From JADKAV01 sp041393775 (GTDB taxonomy: Bacteria > Actinomycetota > Actinomycetes > S36-B12 > UBA10799): 64,000 bases of DNA. The DNA lies in contig JAWKJM010000009.1 of the NCBI GenBank assembly GCA_041393775.1, forward strand, positions 62,001-126,000, given 5' to 3'. Positions 32,413-41,459 of the stretch are shown piece by piece; position 1 is the stretch's first letter; every line of letters starts with the position of its first letter. The notes under the pieces were generated by a model. The model worked only from the letters and a program-made list of their open reading frames with translations, ran no database searches and was not told the origin of the DNA. Position numbers and translations under genes: made by a program.

Positions 32413-33479
32413 GTGCCCCGGCCGGCGGCGCGAGCATCGTCCGCGGGTACCTGCAGACCTACGACTGGGGTGCCGTCGACGGATTGGCGCAGTGGGTGGG
32501 CGCCACCGGTGGCCCACAGGCCGAGTTGTGGTTCGGCACGCATCCCAACGGCCCCTCGCCGGGCCGGGATGGTGCTGCGGTCAGTCTGCGGACACCGATC
32601 CTCACCAAGGTGCTCGCTGCAGGACGGCCGCTGTCGATCCAGATCCACCCGCCCGCAGACCTCGCGCGTGCCCAGTACGAGGCCCAGCAAGCCGACCCCG
32701 CGGTGCCGTCTTTGCTCCCGGACCCATACGCCAAGGCCGAGATCCTGATCGCGCTCGAACCGTTCGAGATCCTGGAGGGCTTCCGGGATCCGCGGCGAAG
32801 CGCCGAAGTGTTCGCCTTGCTCGGGGCGCCGCTGGTGCCGGCGACCGAGGCGTTGCGGTCCGCGGATCTGCCCACGGCCATCAGAAGCCTGCTGGGCCTG
32901 CACACCGATGACGTGCTGGCGCACGCCGGAGCGCTGCCGGGCGTCTTCGCGACCACCGGCATCGGCGACCCAGGGATCATGGAGCAGGTGCTGCAGGCCT
33001 TCCCCGGAGACCCCGGCGTGTTCGTGGCGGCGCTGCTCGATTCCCGCACACTGGCCCCTGGACAGGCTGTGTACGTCGATCCCGGCACGGTACACGCCTA
33101 TGTGCGCGGCACCGGTGTCGAGGTGATGACCGCCAGCGACAATGTCCTTCGACTCGGGCTGACCTCCAAGACCGTCGCTGTGGGAGCGGCCCTCGAGGCG
33201 CTGTCGGTCGATGGCCGTGCCCGGTTCTACGACCCGCAGCCCGTAGACGGGGTGACGACCTACGCTCCCGCTGACGCCCCGTTCTCGGTGCAGATGCTCA
33301 CGGACACCGAGGTCACGGCGGCCACCGGCAGCCCCCGGACGATCCTGTGCCTACGCGGCACGGTCCACAGTGATGATGACGAGTTGCGGGCCGGTGACGC
33401 GATGCTGGTCGAAGCCGGCGCGCCGGATGTGAACCTGAGCGTCGATGGGCAGGCCGCCATCGCCCAAGGTGCGCGGTGA
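32409..33479 (+). CDS. manA: Mannose-6-phosphate isomerase, class I
   Basis: 356 aa from GTG 32409, coupled to the SIS gene. Interconverts fructose-6-P and mannose-6-P using zinc. Seen: RGYLQTYDWGAVDGL, AELWFGTHPNGPS, LSIQIHPPADLA (the QxH metal ligands), YAKAEILIALEPFEILEGF and VDPGTVHAYVRGTGVEVMTASDN, whose His and Glu complete the site. The cupin C-terminus ends VHSDDDELRAGDAML. It feeds the phosphomannomutase and GDP-mannose route encoded nearby. Confidence 0.93.
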   Translation: MSAPAGGASIVRGYLQTYDWGAVDGLAQWVGATGGPQAELWFGTHPNGPSPGRDGAAVSLRTPILTKVLAAGRPLSIQIHPPADLARAQYEAQQADPAVPSLLPDPYAKAEILIALEPFEILEGFRDPRRSAEVFALLGAPLVPATEALRSADLPTAIRSLLGLHTDDVLAHAGALPGVFATTGIGDPGIMEQVLQAFPGDPGVFVAALLDSRTLAPGQAVYVDPGTVHAYVRGTGVEVMTASDNVLRLGLTSKTVAVGAALEALSVDGRARFYDPQPVDGVTTYAPADAPFSVQMLTDTEVTAATGSPRTILCLRGTVHSDDDELRAGDAMLVEAGAPDVNLSVDGQAAIAQGAR

Positions 33480-33503
33480 TCCGGTGCGCGTCAGGATACC
33501 CCG

Positions 33504-34436
33504 GTGAGCACTGAGGGCGGCACCAAAGCGGTTCTGGCGGCGCTGCTGGCGAATCTGGGTATCGCAGTTTCCAAGTTCGTGGCCTTCGTGCTTACCGGTT
33601 CCTCGTCGATGCTGTCGGAGGCGATCCACTCCGTGGCCGACAGTGCGAACCAGGTGCTTCTGCTGGTCGGGGGGAGGCGCGCCGGGCGCAAAGCCGACGC
33701 TGTGCACCAGTTCGGCTACTCCCGAGTGCGCTACGTGTACGCCTTCGTCGTTTCAATCGTCCTTTTTCTCGTCGGCGGTCTGTTCTCGCTCTACGAGGGA
33801 TTCCACAAGTTCACCCATCCCGAGGAACTGCGCGACGTCGGCATCGCGGTGGGCGTCCTTCTGATCGCCATTGGTCTGGAGGGATTCTCCTTCCGGACCG
33901 CGGTGCGCGAGGCGAACAAGTCCCGCGGCGGCCGATCCTTGTTCCAGTTCGTGCGTGATGCCCGACAGCCCGAACTTCCCGTGGTGCTGCTTGAGGATTT
34001 CGGTGCACTGATCGGTCTGGTGTTCGCTCTCGTCGGGGTCGGCATGGCCACCGTCACAGGTGATGCCCGCTGGGACGGTCTCGGGGCCATGGCCGTGGGC
34101 TCGCTGCTTGTGGTCATCGCGGTGTTCCTGGGAATGGAGATGTCGAGCATGCTGGTAGGGGAGTCGGCGCTGCCCGAACACGAGGCAGTCATCCGGTCAG
34201 CGATGGAGTCGACCGAGTCCATCGACCGGGTCATCCACCTCAAGACCCTGCACGTCGGGCCCGACGAACTCCTGGTGGCCGCCAAGGTGGCTATCGGCGG
34301 CGAGGATGACGCCGCCACGATCGCCGCCGGGATCGACGAGGCCGAAGCGGCCATCCGCTCCGTCTTACCGACTGCGAAGTACATCTACCTGGAGCCCGAC
34401 CTCGATCGGCTCATCGATGGCGGCCCGCCGGGCTGA
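33504..34436 (+). CDS. Cation diffusion facilitator (zinc/iron/manganese-type) transporter
   Basis: 310 aa, GTG at 33504. Six membrane helices and a cytoplasmic C-terminal domain (about 205-310). The helix-2 metal site is SMLSEAIHSVADSANQ (HxxxD). Helix 5 has VVLLEDFGALIGLVFAL, with Glu-Asp where many CDF proteins have HxxxD, a pattern of the ZnT9-like branch. It exports divalent cations by proton antiport. It follows manA by 24 bases and may share its transcript. The metal is not predictable. Confidence 0.85.
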   Translation: MSTEGGTKAVLAALLANLGIAVSKFVAFVLTGSSSMLSEAIHSVADSANQVLLLVGGRRAGRKADAVHQFGYSRVRYVYAFVVSIVLFLVGGLFSLYEGFHKFTHPEELRDVGIAVGVLLIAIGLEGFSFRTAVREANKSRGGRSLFQFVRDARQPELPVVLLEDFGALIGLVFALVGVGMATVTGDARWDGLGAMAVGSLLVVIAVFLGMEMSSMLVGESALPEHEAVIRSAMESTESIDRVIHLKTLHVGPDELLVAAKVAIGGEDDAATIAAGIDEAEAAIRSVLPTAKYIYLEPDLDRLIDGGPPG

Positions 34437-34472
34437 GTCCCGACCCTCGTCGTATGCCCCCGGGGGCACTGT

Positions 34473-34618
34473 GCCTCTCCATCCTCTGGCCGATGACTGA
34501 AACACAGATCCAGTGTTGGCCACCAGGTGGCGGCGTTGTGGGTGATTTGTCCGAAAAGTGCCACCGATCCCCTCCATCTGCTGGCCGGTGAACTCGCCTG
34601 CGGCCAGCAGATGGAGGG
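34473..34618. repeat. Family B element, copy B2
   Basis: A degenerate first palindrome (34473-34492 with 34517-34533), a 36-nt spacer, then a perfect one: CCCTCCATCTGCTGGCCG at 34570-34587 and its complement at 34601-34618 with a 13-nt loop. Arms are identical to those of B1; the loop and both spacers are not. It sits directly after the CDF gene. Confidence 0.85.
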
Positions 34619-34675
34619 CTCGTGCAACTGACCAGTGAGTCGAGCCAGCCCAGACCCCGCCCTATTGCGGTCATC

Positions 34676-35006
34676 CGCGGCGTTCGGGCGGGAAAGCACG
34701 GAAATCGCTCGCGTTAGAGCTGCATGGCCGTGGCCGGCCCCGTGCAGGCGGGGAAATGCCGGGCGAAATCGCTCGCGTTAGAGGTCGTGCACGAGGTTAG
34801 AGAAACCACACGTGCATTCTCTAACCTCGTGCACATTCTCTAACCTCGCGGCCAACGCCTGCCGCTACCGAGTACACCAGCCATCTTCGGACTAGAGAAC
34901 GGGCTCGAGGTTAGAGAAGCCACACGTGCATTCTCTAACCTCGAGCCCGTTCTCTAGCCTCGCGGCCAACTCCTGCGGCCACCGAGCACACGAGCCCTTT
35001 TCGAGT
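34676..35006. repeat. Family C elements, tandem copies C2a and C2b
   Basis: C2a has arms 34777-34804 and 34817-34844; C2b has arms 34892-34918 and 34931-34957 that are exact 27-bp complements around the loop gccacacgtgca. The upstream family motif occurs twice (about 34676-34718 and 34741-34785) and the downstream motif follows each hairpin. C2b differs from the other copies at three arm positions, each matched by a complementary change in its partner arm. With B2 this accounts for the 664-base gap 34437-35100; I see no gene in it. Confidence 0.88.
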
Positions 35007-35100
35007 TTGCGGCCGATGACACTCTGGTTCGCGGTCAGCGGGGCAGGATCGCGTGGGCGAATCCCGGTCTGACTGGCACACTTGAGGGCGAGGTGATGTC

Positions 35101-35874
35101 GTGACCAACCCCGCCGTGCAACAAACCGCAGTGGTGACCCCGTACCCGGGAGCCACGAACGCTGCGATCTCGGCCTGGTGGCAGGGGGTGCCGCTGAAGC
35201 GCCCGGGCTGGGGGGTGCCGGACTTCTTCATCGCGGTGGCCGCTTGGCTGATCTTCAGCGTCGTGTCCGGGGTGCCCATCCTGCTGACCCAGGACGGGAC
35301 GGCCGCCTATGCGTGGGCGCTGATCGTCGGAGTCGTCCTCCCGTGGCTCGGGATGGGTGGCTGGCCGTGGCTGATCAGCAGGTTGCGCGGCAACGGCATC
35401 CGGCTGGACTTCGGGCTCGACGTGACGTGGCGCGACGTGGGCTGGGGGGTTCTGTACGGCATGGCGGCGCTGGTGGCCGCCTCGATCATCGCCGCGGGGT
35501 TGACCGCACTGTTCGGCGAGTTCGATTCCAGTGCCGGCGAGGTCGCCACCAGCCTCAACGACTTCCCCGTCGCACGTCTCCTGTTCGCCGTCGCTGTGGG
35601 TTTCGGCGCCCCCATCATCGAGGAGCTGTGCTACCGCGGACTGCTGATGACCAGTCTGCTGAAACGTGGAATGAGCAAGTGGCTCGCCGTCGTGGTGTCG
35701 GCGGCCCTGTTCGCTGCCATGCACCTCGAGCCGATCCGGTTCATGTTGCTGTTCGCCATCGGGCTGATCCTGGGCTGGGCCAGGATCCACCGCAACAACA
35801 CCTCGACTTCGATCGTCGCGCACATGACCAACAACATCCCCGGAGCGATCGCGATCCTGCTCGCGTGGCAGTGA
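35101..35874 (+). CDS. CPBP-family intramembrane metalloprotease
   Basis: 257 aa, GTG at 35101 after GAGGTGATGTC. Six to eight hydrophobic helices. The three catalytic motifs are present: EELCYRG (EExxxR), FAAMHLE (FxxxH) and HMTNN (HxxxN). Related enzymes process prenylated proteins or bacteriocin peptides; the substrate here is unknown. It lies about 60 bases ahead of mtrA, downstream of a large repeat cluster. Confidence 0.88.
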   Translation: MTNPAVQQTAVVTPYPGATNAAISAWWQGVPLKRPGWGVPDFFIAVAAWLIFSVVSGVPILLTQDGTAAYAWALIVGVVLPWLGMGGWPWLISRLRGNGIRLDFGLDVTWRDVGWGVLYGMAALVAASIIAAGLTALFGEFDSSAGEVATSLNDFPVARLLFAVAVGFGAPIIEELCYRGLLMTSLLKRGMSKWLAVVVSAALFAAMHLEPIRFMLLFAIGLILGWARIHRNNTSTSIVAHMTNNIPGAIAILLAWQ

Positions 35875-35935
35875 GGCGACGCGCAGCGATGCGGGCAACC
35901 GGGACCGGCGTTACCTTTCTGCAATAGTGGGAAAC

Positions 35936-36619
35936 ATGAAGGGTCGGGTTCTGGTCGTCGATGACGACCCAGCATTGTCGGAGATGTTGGGCATCGTCTT
36001 GCAGGCGGACGGTTTCGAGCCGTTTTTCGTGGCCGACGGGTCCAGGGCGCTCGAGGCGTTCCGGCACACCCGGCCCGACCTGGTTCTGCTCGACGTCATG
36101 TTGCCCGGCAAGGACGGGATCGAAGTCTGCCGGTCCATCCGGGCCGAGAGCGGCGTGCCGATCGTGATGCTTACTGCGAAGACGGACACCGTCGATGTGG
36201 TCATCGGGCTGGAGTCCGGCGCCGACGACTACGTGGTCAAACCCTTCAAGGCCAAGGAGTTGATCGCCCGCATCCGGACCCGGTTGCGCCGGCTCGACGA
36301 GTCCAAGCCGGAGGTCCTGCGCCTCGGTGACCTCACGATCGATGTCGCTGGGCACACCGTGCGCCGGGACGGCCACGTGATCGATCTGACCCCGCTCGAG
36401 TTCGACCTCCTGGTCTGTCTGACTCGCAAGCCCTGGCAGGTCTTCAGCCGGGAGGTCCTCCTGCAGGAGGTGTGGGGGTACCGGCACCCGGCGGACACCC
36501 GTCTGGTGAACGTCCACGTCCAGCGACTGCGTTCGAAGATCGAGCACGATCCGGAGAACCCCGAACTCGTGTTGACGGTGCGTGGCGTCGGCTACAAGGC
36601 GTGCGACGACACGGGGTGA
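35936..36619 (+). CDS. mtrA: Two-component response regulator MtrA
   Basis: 227 aa from ATG 35936 (MKGRVLVVDDDPALSEML); a GTG at 35927 would add three residues. OmpR/PhoB type: receiver domain with the acidic pair VVDDD, phospho-acceptor in LVLLDVMLPGKDG, Lys in YVVKPFKAKELIAR, then a winged-helix domain (about 130-225; LTPLEFDLLVCL, VWGYRHPADTRLVNVHVQRL, LTVRGVGYKA). The C-terminal half is nearly identical to mycobacterial MtrA as I recall it. It controls cell-wall and division genes; the partner kinase is next. Confidence 0.96.
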   Translation: MKGRVLVVDDDPALSEMLGIVLQADGFEPFFVADGSRALEAFRHTRPDLVLLDVMLPGKDGIEVCRSIRAESGVPIVMLTAKTDTVDVVIGLESGADDYVVKPFKAKELIARIRTRLRRLDESKPEVLRLGDLTIDVAGHTVRRDGHVIDLTPLEFDLLVCLTRKPWQVFSREVLLQEVWGYRHPADTRLVNVHVQRLRSKIEHDPENPELVLTVRGVGYKACDDTG

Positions 36620-36623
36620 ACTT

Positions 36624-38183
36624 GTGTTCCGCTCGCTGATCCTGCGGTGGCGACGTTCACTGACCTTCCGGGTCGTGGCCACCACCCTGCTGGCCGCAAC
36701 AGTGCTGGTCGGAGTGAGTCTGGGCTATCTGCTGGTTCGTGTCACCAACGGCTTGGTCGATGCCAACACCAGCAAGTCCATCGCGGAGGCGAACGTGGGT
36801 CTTGCCGCCGCCCAGCAGGTGGTGCTGCAAGCCAGCGAATCCGGTCCACCCTCGCCCAGTGAGGGCCTGGCCGACTCCCTGATGAACTCGTTGGTGTCCA
36901 GCAACGCAACCGGCACGGCGTACGAGGTGCTGTTGCTGGACGGCTCGGCCGCGGTGGACACCATGCTTCCCGAGCGCGGGACGAATCTCGTGGAGGTCTC
37001 CAGTATCCCGGCGGCGATGCGTGCCCAGGTGCGCGCCGAGGGCCGCGAAGTGTGGACGTACACCACGATCGAATACGTCGGCCAGCCCAGCGAGCCGGGT
37101 CTGGTGGTCGGGGCACTCGTGCCGCTCGGGTCCGACGCGGCCTATGAGGTCTATTACCTCTTCCCCTACGGCGAACTGCAGGGGACGTTGGATCTCGTGC
37201 GGTCCACGGCCTGGATCTCCGGAGTCCTGCTGGTGGGGCTGCTGGGACTTCTGATGTCGTTGATCGCCCGCCATGTCGTGCTCCCGGTCCGGCAGGCCGC
37301 GCGCACGGCGGAACTGTTGCGCGCCGGCCACCTGGAGCAACGACTGCCGGTCAGGGGCGAGGACGACCTGGCGGCCCTCGCGCTGGCCTTCAACGAGATG
37401 GCGGGATCCCTGCAGACCCAGATCAGACGGCTGGAGAACCTGTCCAGGCTGCAGCAGCGCTTCGTGTCCGACGTCTCCCACGAACTGCGCACCCCGCTGA
37501 CCACGATCCGCATGGCGTCCGACGTCATCTACGAGCAGCGCGACGATATCCCCGCGTCGCTGCGGCGCACCAGCGAACTGCTCCACGACCAGCTCGACCG
37601 GTTCGAACTGCTGCTCAGCGACCTCCTGGAGATCAGCCGCTTCGATGCCGGCGCGGCGCAACTGGAGACCGAGTCGGTAGACCTTCGCGACGTGGTGGGC
37701 AACGCTGTGGTCACTGCACGACCCTTGGCCCAGTCCCGCGGCAGTGATATCGAGGTCCACGCGCCCGATCTGCCGACCATCGCCGACTGCGACCCGCGGC
37801 GCATCGAGCGGATCGTGCGCAACCTGTTGTCGAACGCGATCGAACACGGGCAGGGGCGCCCCATCGAGGTCCGGGTCGCTGCCGATGATGCGGTGGCCGC
37901 GATCTCCGTGAGAGATTACGGCCGCGGCCTGGATGACACAGACCTGGACCGGGTCTTCGACCGTTTCTGGCGCGCCGACCCATCCCGTGCGCGCACGCTC
38001 GGCGGGACCGGGCTCGGCCTGTCGATCGCGATGGAGGACACCCGCCTGCACGGGGGGCGGATGGCGGTGTGGGGTCGGCCCGGCCAGGGTGCGCTGTTCC
38101 GGCTGACGCTGCCCCGGGTGGCCGGTGGACCGCTGCCCACCACGTCGGTGTTGCCGCTGGACCCGACGGCGGTGGAAGTGTGA
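36624..38183 (+). CDS. mtrB: Sensor histidine kinase MtrB
   Basis: 519 aa from GTG 36624, four bases after the mtrA stop. Two membrane helices (about 15-37 and 195-215) flank an extracytoplasmic sensor. A HAMP domain follows, then HisKA with SDVSHELRTPLTTIRMA, and HATPase with IVRNLLSNAIEHG, ISVRDYGRGLD and GTGLGLSIAMED. It phosphorylates MtrA. It is somewhat shorter than mycobacterial MtrB (about 565). The stop overlaps lpqB (GTGA at 38180). Confidence 0.95.
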   Translation: MFRSLILRWRRSLTFRVVATTLLAATVLVGVSLGYLLVRVTNGLVDANTSKSIAEANVGLAAAQQVVLQASESGPPSPSEGLADSLMNSLVSSNATGTAYEVLLLDGSAAVDTMLPERGTNLVEVSSIPAAMRAQVRAEGREVWTYTTIEYVGQPSEPGLVVGALVPLGSDAAYEVYYLFPYGELQGTLDLVRSTAWISGVLLVGLLGLLMSLIARHVVLPVRQAARTAELLRAGHLEQRLPVRGEDDLAALALAFNEMAGSLQTQIRRLENLSRLQQRFVSDVSHELRTPLTTIRMASDVIYEQRDDIPASLRRTSELLHDQLDRFELLLSDLLEISRFDAGAAQLETESVDLRDVVGNAVVTARPLAQSRGSDIEVHAPDLPTIADCDPRRIERIVRNLLSNAIEHGQGRPIEVRVAADDAVAAISVRDYGRGLDDTDLDRVFDRFWRADPSRARTLGGTGLGLSIAMEDTRLHGGRMAVWGRPGQGALFRLTLPRVAGGPLPTTSVLPLDPTAVEV

Positions 38184-39856
38184 GCAGAACCCTGCGCTGG
38201 GCGGCGGCGGCGGCCTGCATGGCGACGCTGGCCGGTGGGTGTGCCCGGGTGCCCACCAGCGGCCCGGTCGTGGAGGTCGACCAGTCCGTCCCGGAGATCG
38301 GGTCCAGCCGGTTCGTCAGGGCGCTGGCCCGGCCGCCTCACGACGGCATGTCCCAGGACGAGGTGGTGCGGGGTTTCCTCAACGCGGCGTCCGGCTTCGA
38401 AGACGGTCACGCCGTTGCCCGGCAGTACCTCACGGCGGAGGCGGCACGCTCCTGGGACGCGGAAGCAGGGGTCCAGGTCTACGGCAACGACACGGAATCG
38501 CTGACCGACGTCGACGAGCACACGGTGCGGATGACGGCCGACGAAGTGGCGCTCATCTCCGATCGAAAGCAGTACGCCCCGGTGGAACCCGGCTCGGTCC
38601 TGACCCAGGACTTCAGCCTGGTCCAGCAAGGTGGGCAATGGCGGATCAGTAGCCCGCCGCCGGGTCTGCTGCTGTCGCGGGCGGCCGTCGAGCGCTCGTA
38701 TCGGGAGTTCCAGACGTACTTCATCGCCCGGCCCGGTGGGATCCTGGCGCCCAACCCGGTCCTGTTCGCCAGTAGTCAGCGGGATGTGACCGAAGACCTG
38801 ATCCGCTCGCTGCTGGCAGGCCCCGGTGCGTGGCTGGACCCGGCGGTGACCAGTGGCTTCCCGGTCGGCACCGAGTTGAACTCGGCCACGGTGACCGACG
38901 GTATCGCGCGCATCGACCTCAGCGCGCCCGCGATGCAGGCCGACGATCTGGGCCGTCAGCAACTGTCCGCCCAACTGGTATGGACGCTGCGGCAGGTCGC
39001 GGGAGTGCGAGCAGTAGTGATCACGGTCGATGGCCAACCGCTGGCCGTGCCCGGCATCGATCCCATCCAGCCCCGTACCGCCTGGGCCGATTTCGATCCG
39101 GACGGCCTGCCGGCCGGGGCTCCCTGGTATTTGACGCGTTCTGGTGCGGTGCTGGCGATGGACGCCGCGAACCTGGCCGTTCCCGCTGCGGGCGCCGCCG
39201 GTGTCGGCCGGCCGAAAGTCGCGCGCCCTCTGGTCAGCCTGGATCAGACATCCGTGGCCGCCACCGATCCGTCAGGGCAACTGCTGACAGCCCAGCTCGA
39301 TGAAGGTTCGCGGTGGGCACGAGCTCTGACCAGCGGCAAGAGTGCGGGCGGTTCGTGGGACCGCACGGGCCTGCTGTGGCTGCCGGACAAGAACGGCGTT
39401 CAAGCGGTCAATGCGCTCGGAACGCAGAAGGTCCGGATCAGCCTGGACGACGTGCGGTCGGTGCAGATCTCCCGCGACGGATCCCGCGCCCTCGTGATCG
39501 CCGGCCCCAAGGACGCGGCGGCCGCGTATCTGCTGCGGATGGATCGCACGACCGGGCCTGCGCATCCGTCCCGTCCTCGTCTGGTGTCCGCCGGCCCGGT
39601 TCTGGCCGGGGTATGGGTGAATGCCACGGAGGTCGCTTTGCTGACCAAGCAGACCGGGCAGCCCGCACAGGTGGCGACCGTCGATCTCGGGCTCTTCTCC
39701 GTACACCAGCTCGCGGGTCCGCCGCGTGCCCGAAGCGTGGCCGCGGCGCCGGACCGACCGCTGTTGTCAGGAACCGCGGACGGCCAGATATGGCAGTTCA
39801 ACGGCAGCACCTGGGTCCCCCTGGCCCCCGGCCGGCAGCCGAGGTACCCGGGCTGA
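38180..39856 (+). CDS. lpqB: Lipoprotein LpqB, MtrAB accessory
   Basis: 558 aa from GTG 38180, coupled to mtrB. Lipoprotein signal with lipobox LAGGC (Cys about residue 21), so it is anchored on the outer face of the membrane. A GerMN domain (about 195-300; TEDLIRSLLAGPGAWLDPAV, TVTDGIARIDLSAPA) is followed by a C-terminal beta-propeller-like region. LpqB modulates the extracellular sensor of MtrB. The downstream 241-base gap before comF holds a direct repeat of CGTCACTGCG and no other signal I recognise. Confidence 0.93.
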   Translation: MSRTLRWAAAAACMATLAGGCARVPTSGPVVEVDQSVPEIGSSRFVRALARPPHDGMSQDEVVRGFLNAASGFEDGHAVARQYLTAEAARSWDAEAGVQVYGNDTESLTDVDEHTVRMTADEVALISDRKQYAPVEPGSVLTQDFSLVQQGGQWRISSPPPGLLLSRAAVERSYREFQTYFIARPGGILAPNPVLFASSQRDVTEDLIRSLLAGPGAWLDPAVTSGFPVGTELNSATVTDGIARIDLSAPAMQADDLGRQQLSAQLVWTLRQVAGVRAVVITVDGQPLAVPGIDPIQPRTAWADFDPDGLPAGAPWYLTRSGAVLAMDAANLAVPAAGAAGVGRPKVARPLVSLDQTSVAATDPSGQLLTAQLDEGSRWARALTSGKSAGGSWDRTGLLWLPDKNGVQAVNALGTQKVRISLDDVRSVQISRDGSRALVIAGPKDAAAAYLLRMDRTTGPAHPSRPRLVSAGPVLAGVWVNATEVALLTKQTGQPAQVATVDLGLFSVHQLAGPPRARSVAAAPDRPLLSGTADGQIWQFNGSTWVPLAPGRQPRYPG

Positions 39857-40097
39857 CGCCAGGCGCTCGCGGTTCACCGTGGCGACCGGCCCTCAGGCCG
39901 CGACCGGGGATGGTCCGCTTCGAGCATCCGGCGATCCGAGGAGCTTCGTGATGCGAGGCCTGAACCCCGCTGCCGGCGATCGTCACTGCGTCCGTCGCAG
40001 CGTCACTGCGACCTGGTCGCTGGATCTGAATCCCGCTTGTCCACCGATTCCGCCGACGTCTTCCCGGACCGCCTCGCCCGCGGCAGGCTTGGGGATC

Positions 40098-40727
40098 ATG
40101 AGCGCGACCTGGTGGGACGCTGCCGCGTCGCTGTTCCTCGGCTCGTCCTGCGTGGGCTGTCAGAGACCAGGACGGCCTTGGTGTGTGCAGTGCGGTGCGG
40201 AACTGGAGTCGGCGGTGGACCCGATGGTGCTCGGGGTGGATCCACCGGTCGTTGTCTCGTGCCACTATCAGGGTTGCGTGCCGGACGCCATCGTCGGCTT
40301 CAAGGACCGTGGGCTGCGCGGATTGAGGCCCCTGCTCGGTGGTGCGCTGGCTGCCGGGGTGCTCACGGCGCTGGACGTGGGAGCGCATGCCTCGATGATC
40401 GTGCCGGCCGCCTCCGCAGCCGCCGCAGTGCGTCGGCGCGGCTTCGACCATATGTGGGACCTGGCCCGGGTCTGCGCCGACTCGACGGCTTTGACACCGG
40501 CGCGACTGTTGCGCTCCCAGCGACGGGCCGACCAGGCCGGGCTGTCGTTCGCCGCTCGCCGAGTCAACGTCCGAGGCAGTATGCGGGCGACCGGGAAGGG
40601 TGCCGGATCGGTGATCGTGGTCGATGACGTGCGCACCTCGGGAGCCACTTTGGCCGAGTGCGAGCGCGCGTTGGGTACAGCCGGTTACACGGTGGTAGCA
40701 CACGTGGTCATTGCGGCCTCGATCTGA
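40098..40727 (+). CDS. comF: ComF-family phosphoribosyltransferase-like protein
   Basis: 209 aa from ATG 40098 (MSATWWDAAASLF). An N-terminal zinc ribbon, SCVGCQRPGRPWCVQC, and the C-terminal PRPP motif VIVVDDVRTSGAT define ComF/GntX. RRRGFDHMWDLAR and ADQAGLSFAAR are further family blocks. ComF acts in DNA uptake in competent bacteria; its job in actinobacteria is unclear. The lpqB-comF-hpf-secA order is shared with mycobacteria. Confidence 0.85.
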   Translation: MSATWWDAAASLFLGSSCVGCQRPGRPWCVQCGAELESAVDPMVLGVDPPVVVSCHYQGCVPDAIVGFKDRGLRGLRPLLGGALAAGVLTALDVGAHASMIVPAASAAAAVRRRGFDHMWDLARVCADSTALTPARLLRSQRRADQAGLSFAARRVNVRGSMRATGKGAGSVIVVDDVRTSGATLAECERALGTAGYTVVAHVVIAASI

Positions 40728-40808
40728 CGACCCGGCGAGCACGATGCGGCGGCTAAGAGTTAGCGTGAACGTGTCCGAGGCCTATTCGGCACACTAAGGA
40801 GGACTCTT

Positions 40809-41459
40809 GTGAGTGACGTCGCTGAGATCGTGGTGCACGGCCGACACCTGGATGTGTCGCGGCGATTCCGCGAGCACGTCCACAACAAACTGGAGCGAAT
40901 CGACAAGTTCGGGATCCCGCTTCGCCGGGTCGATGTCGAAGTATCCAAGGAAGGCAATCCCCGGCTCGCCGACCGGGCGTTCGAAGTGGAACTGACCACG
41001 CGCGCCAACGGGGCGGTCATTCGCGCAGAGGCCGCCGCTTCCGACAAGTACGCCGCGTTGGACATCGCCTATGGCCGCCTGGAACAGAGGCTGCGCCGCG
41101 CCGCGGACAAGAATCGGTACCACCGACACGGCGCCGAGGCCGTCCGCAGCCCCCGGGCGACCGGTTTCGACAATCTGGAGACCCCCGCTGGCGAGACCGA
41201 TTCGGGTCACGGAGAACCCGAGGAAGAGACCGTCTGGGAGCAGGGCCCGGTCGTGGTCCGGGAGAAGAGTCACGAGACCGTGCCCATGACGGTCGAGCAG
41301 GCGGTCACCGAGATGGAGATGGTCGGTCACGACTTCTTCTTGTTCATCGAGGAGACTTCCGGGGATCCCGTGGTGGTGTACCGCCGTCGCGGATTCGACT
41401 ACGGACTGCTGCGCGTGCACACGGCTGAAGACGACGAGCGGGCCGAGGAGTCGGCCTGA
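40809..41459 (+). CDS. hpf: Ribosome hibernation-promoting factor, long form
   Basis: 216 aa, GTG at 40809 with a strong AAGGAGGA five bases upstream. The N-terminal S30AE domain (about 1-105; EIVVHGRHLDVSRRFREHV, AALDIAYGRLEQRLRRA) binds the 30S decoding site. An acidic linker leads to the C-terminal dimerisation domain (about 155-210; VTEMEMVGHDFFLFI, GDPVVVYRRRGFDYGLL), which joins two ribosomes into 100S particles. The stop overlaps a CTG that may start the next gene. Confidence 0.95.
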   Translation: MSDVAEIVVHGRHLDVSRRFREHVHNKLERIDKFGIPLRRVDVEVSKEGNPRLADRAFEVELTTRANGAVIRAEAAASDKYAALDIAYGRLEQRLRRAADKNRYHRHGAEAVRSPRATGFDNLETPAGETDSGHGEPEEETVWEQGPVVVREKSHETVPMTVEQAVTEMEMVGHDFFLFIEETSGDPVVVYRRRGFDYGLLRVHTAEDDERAEESA

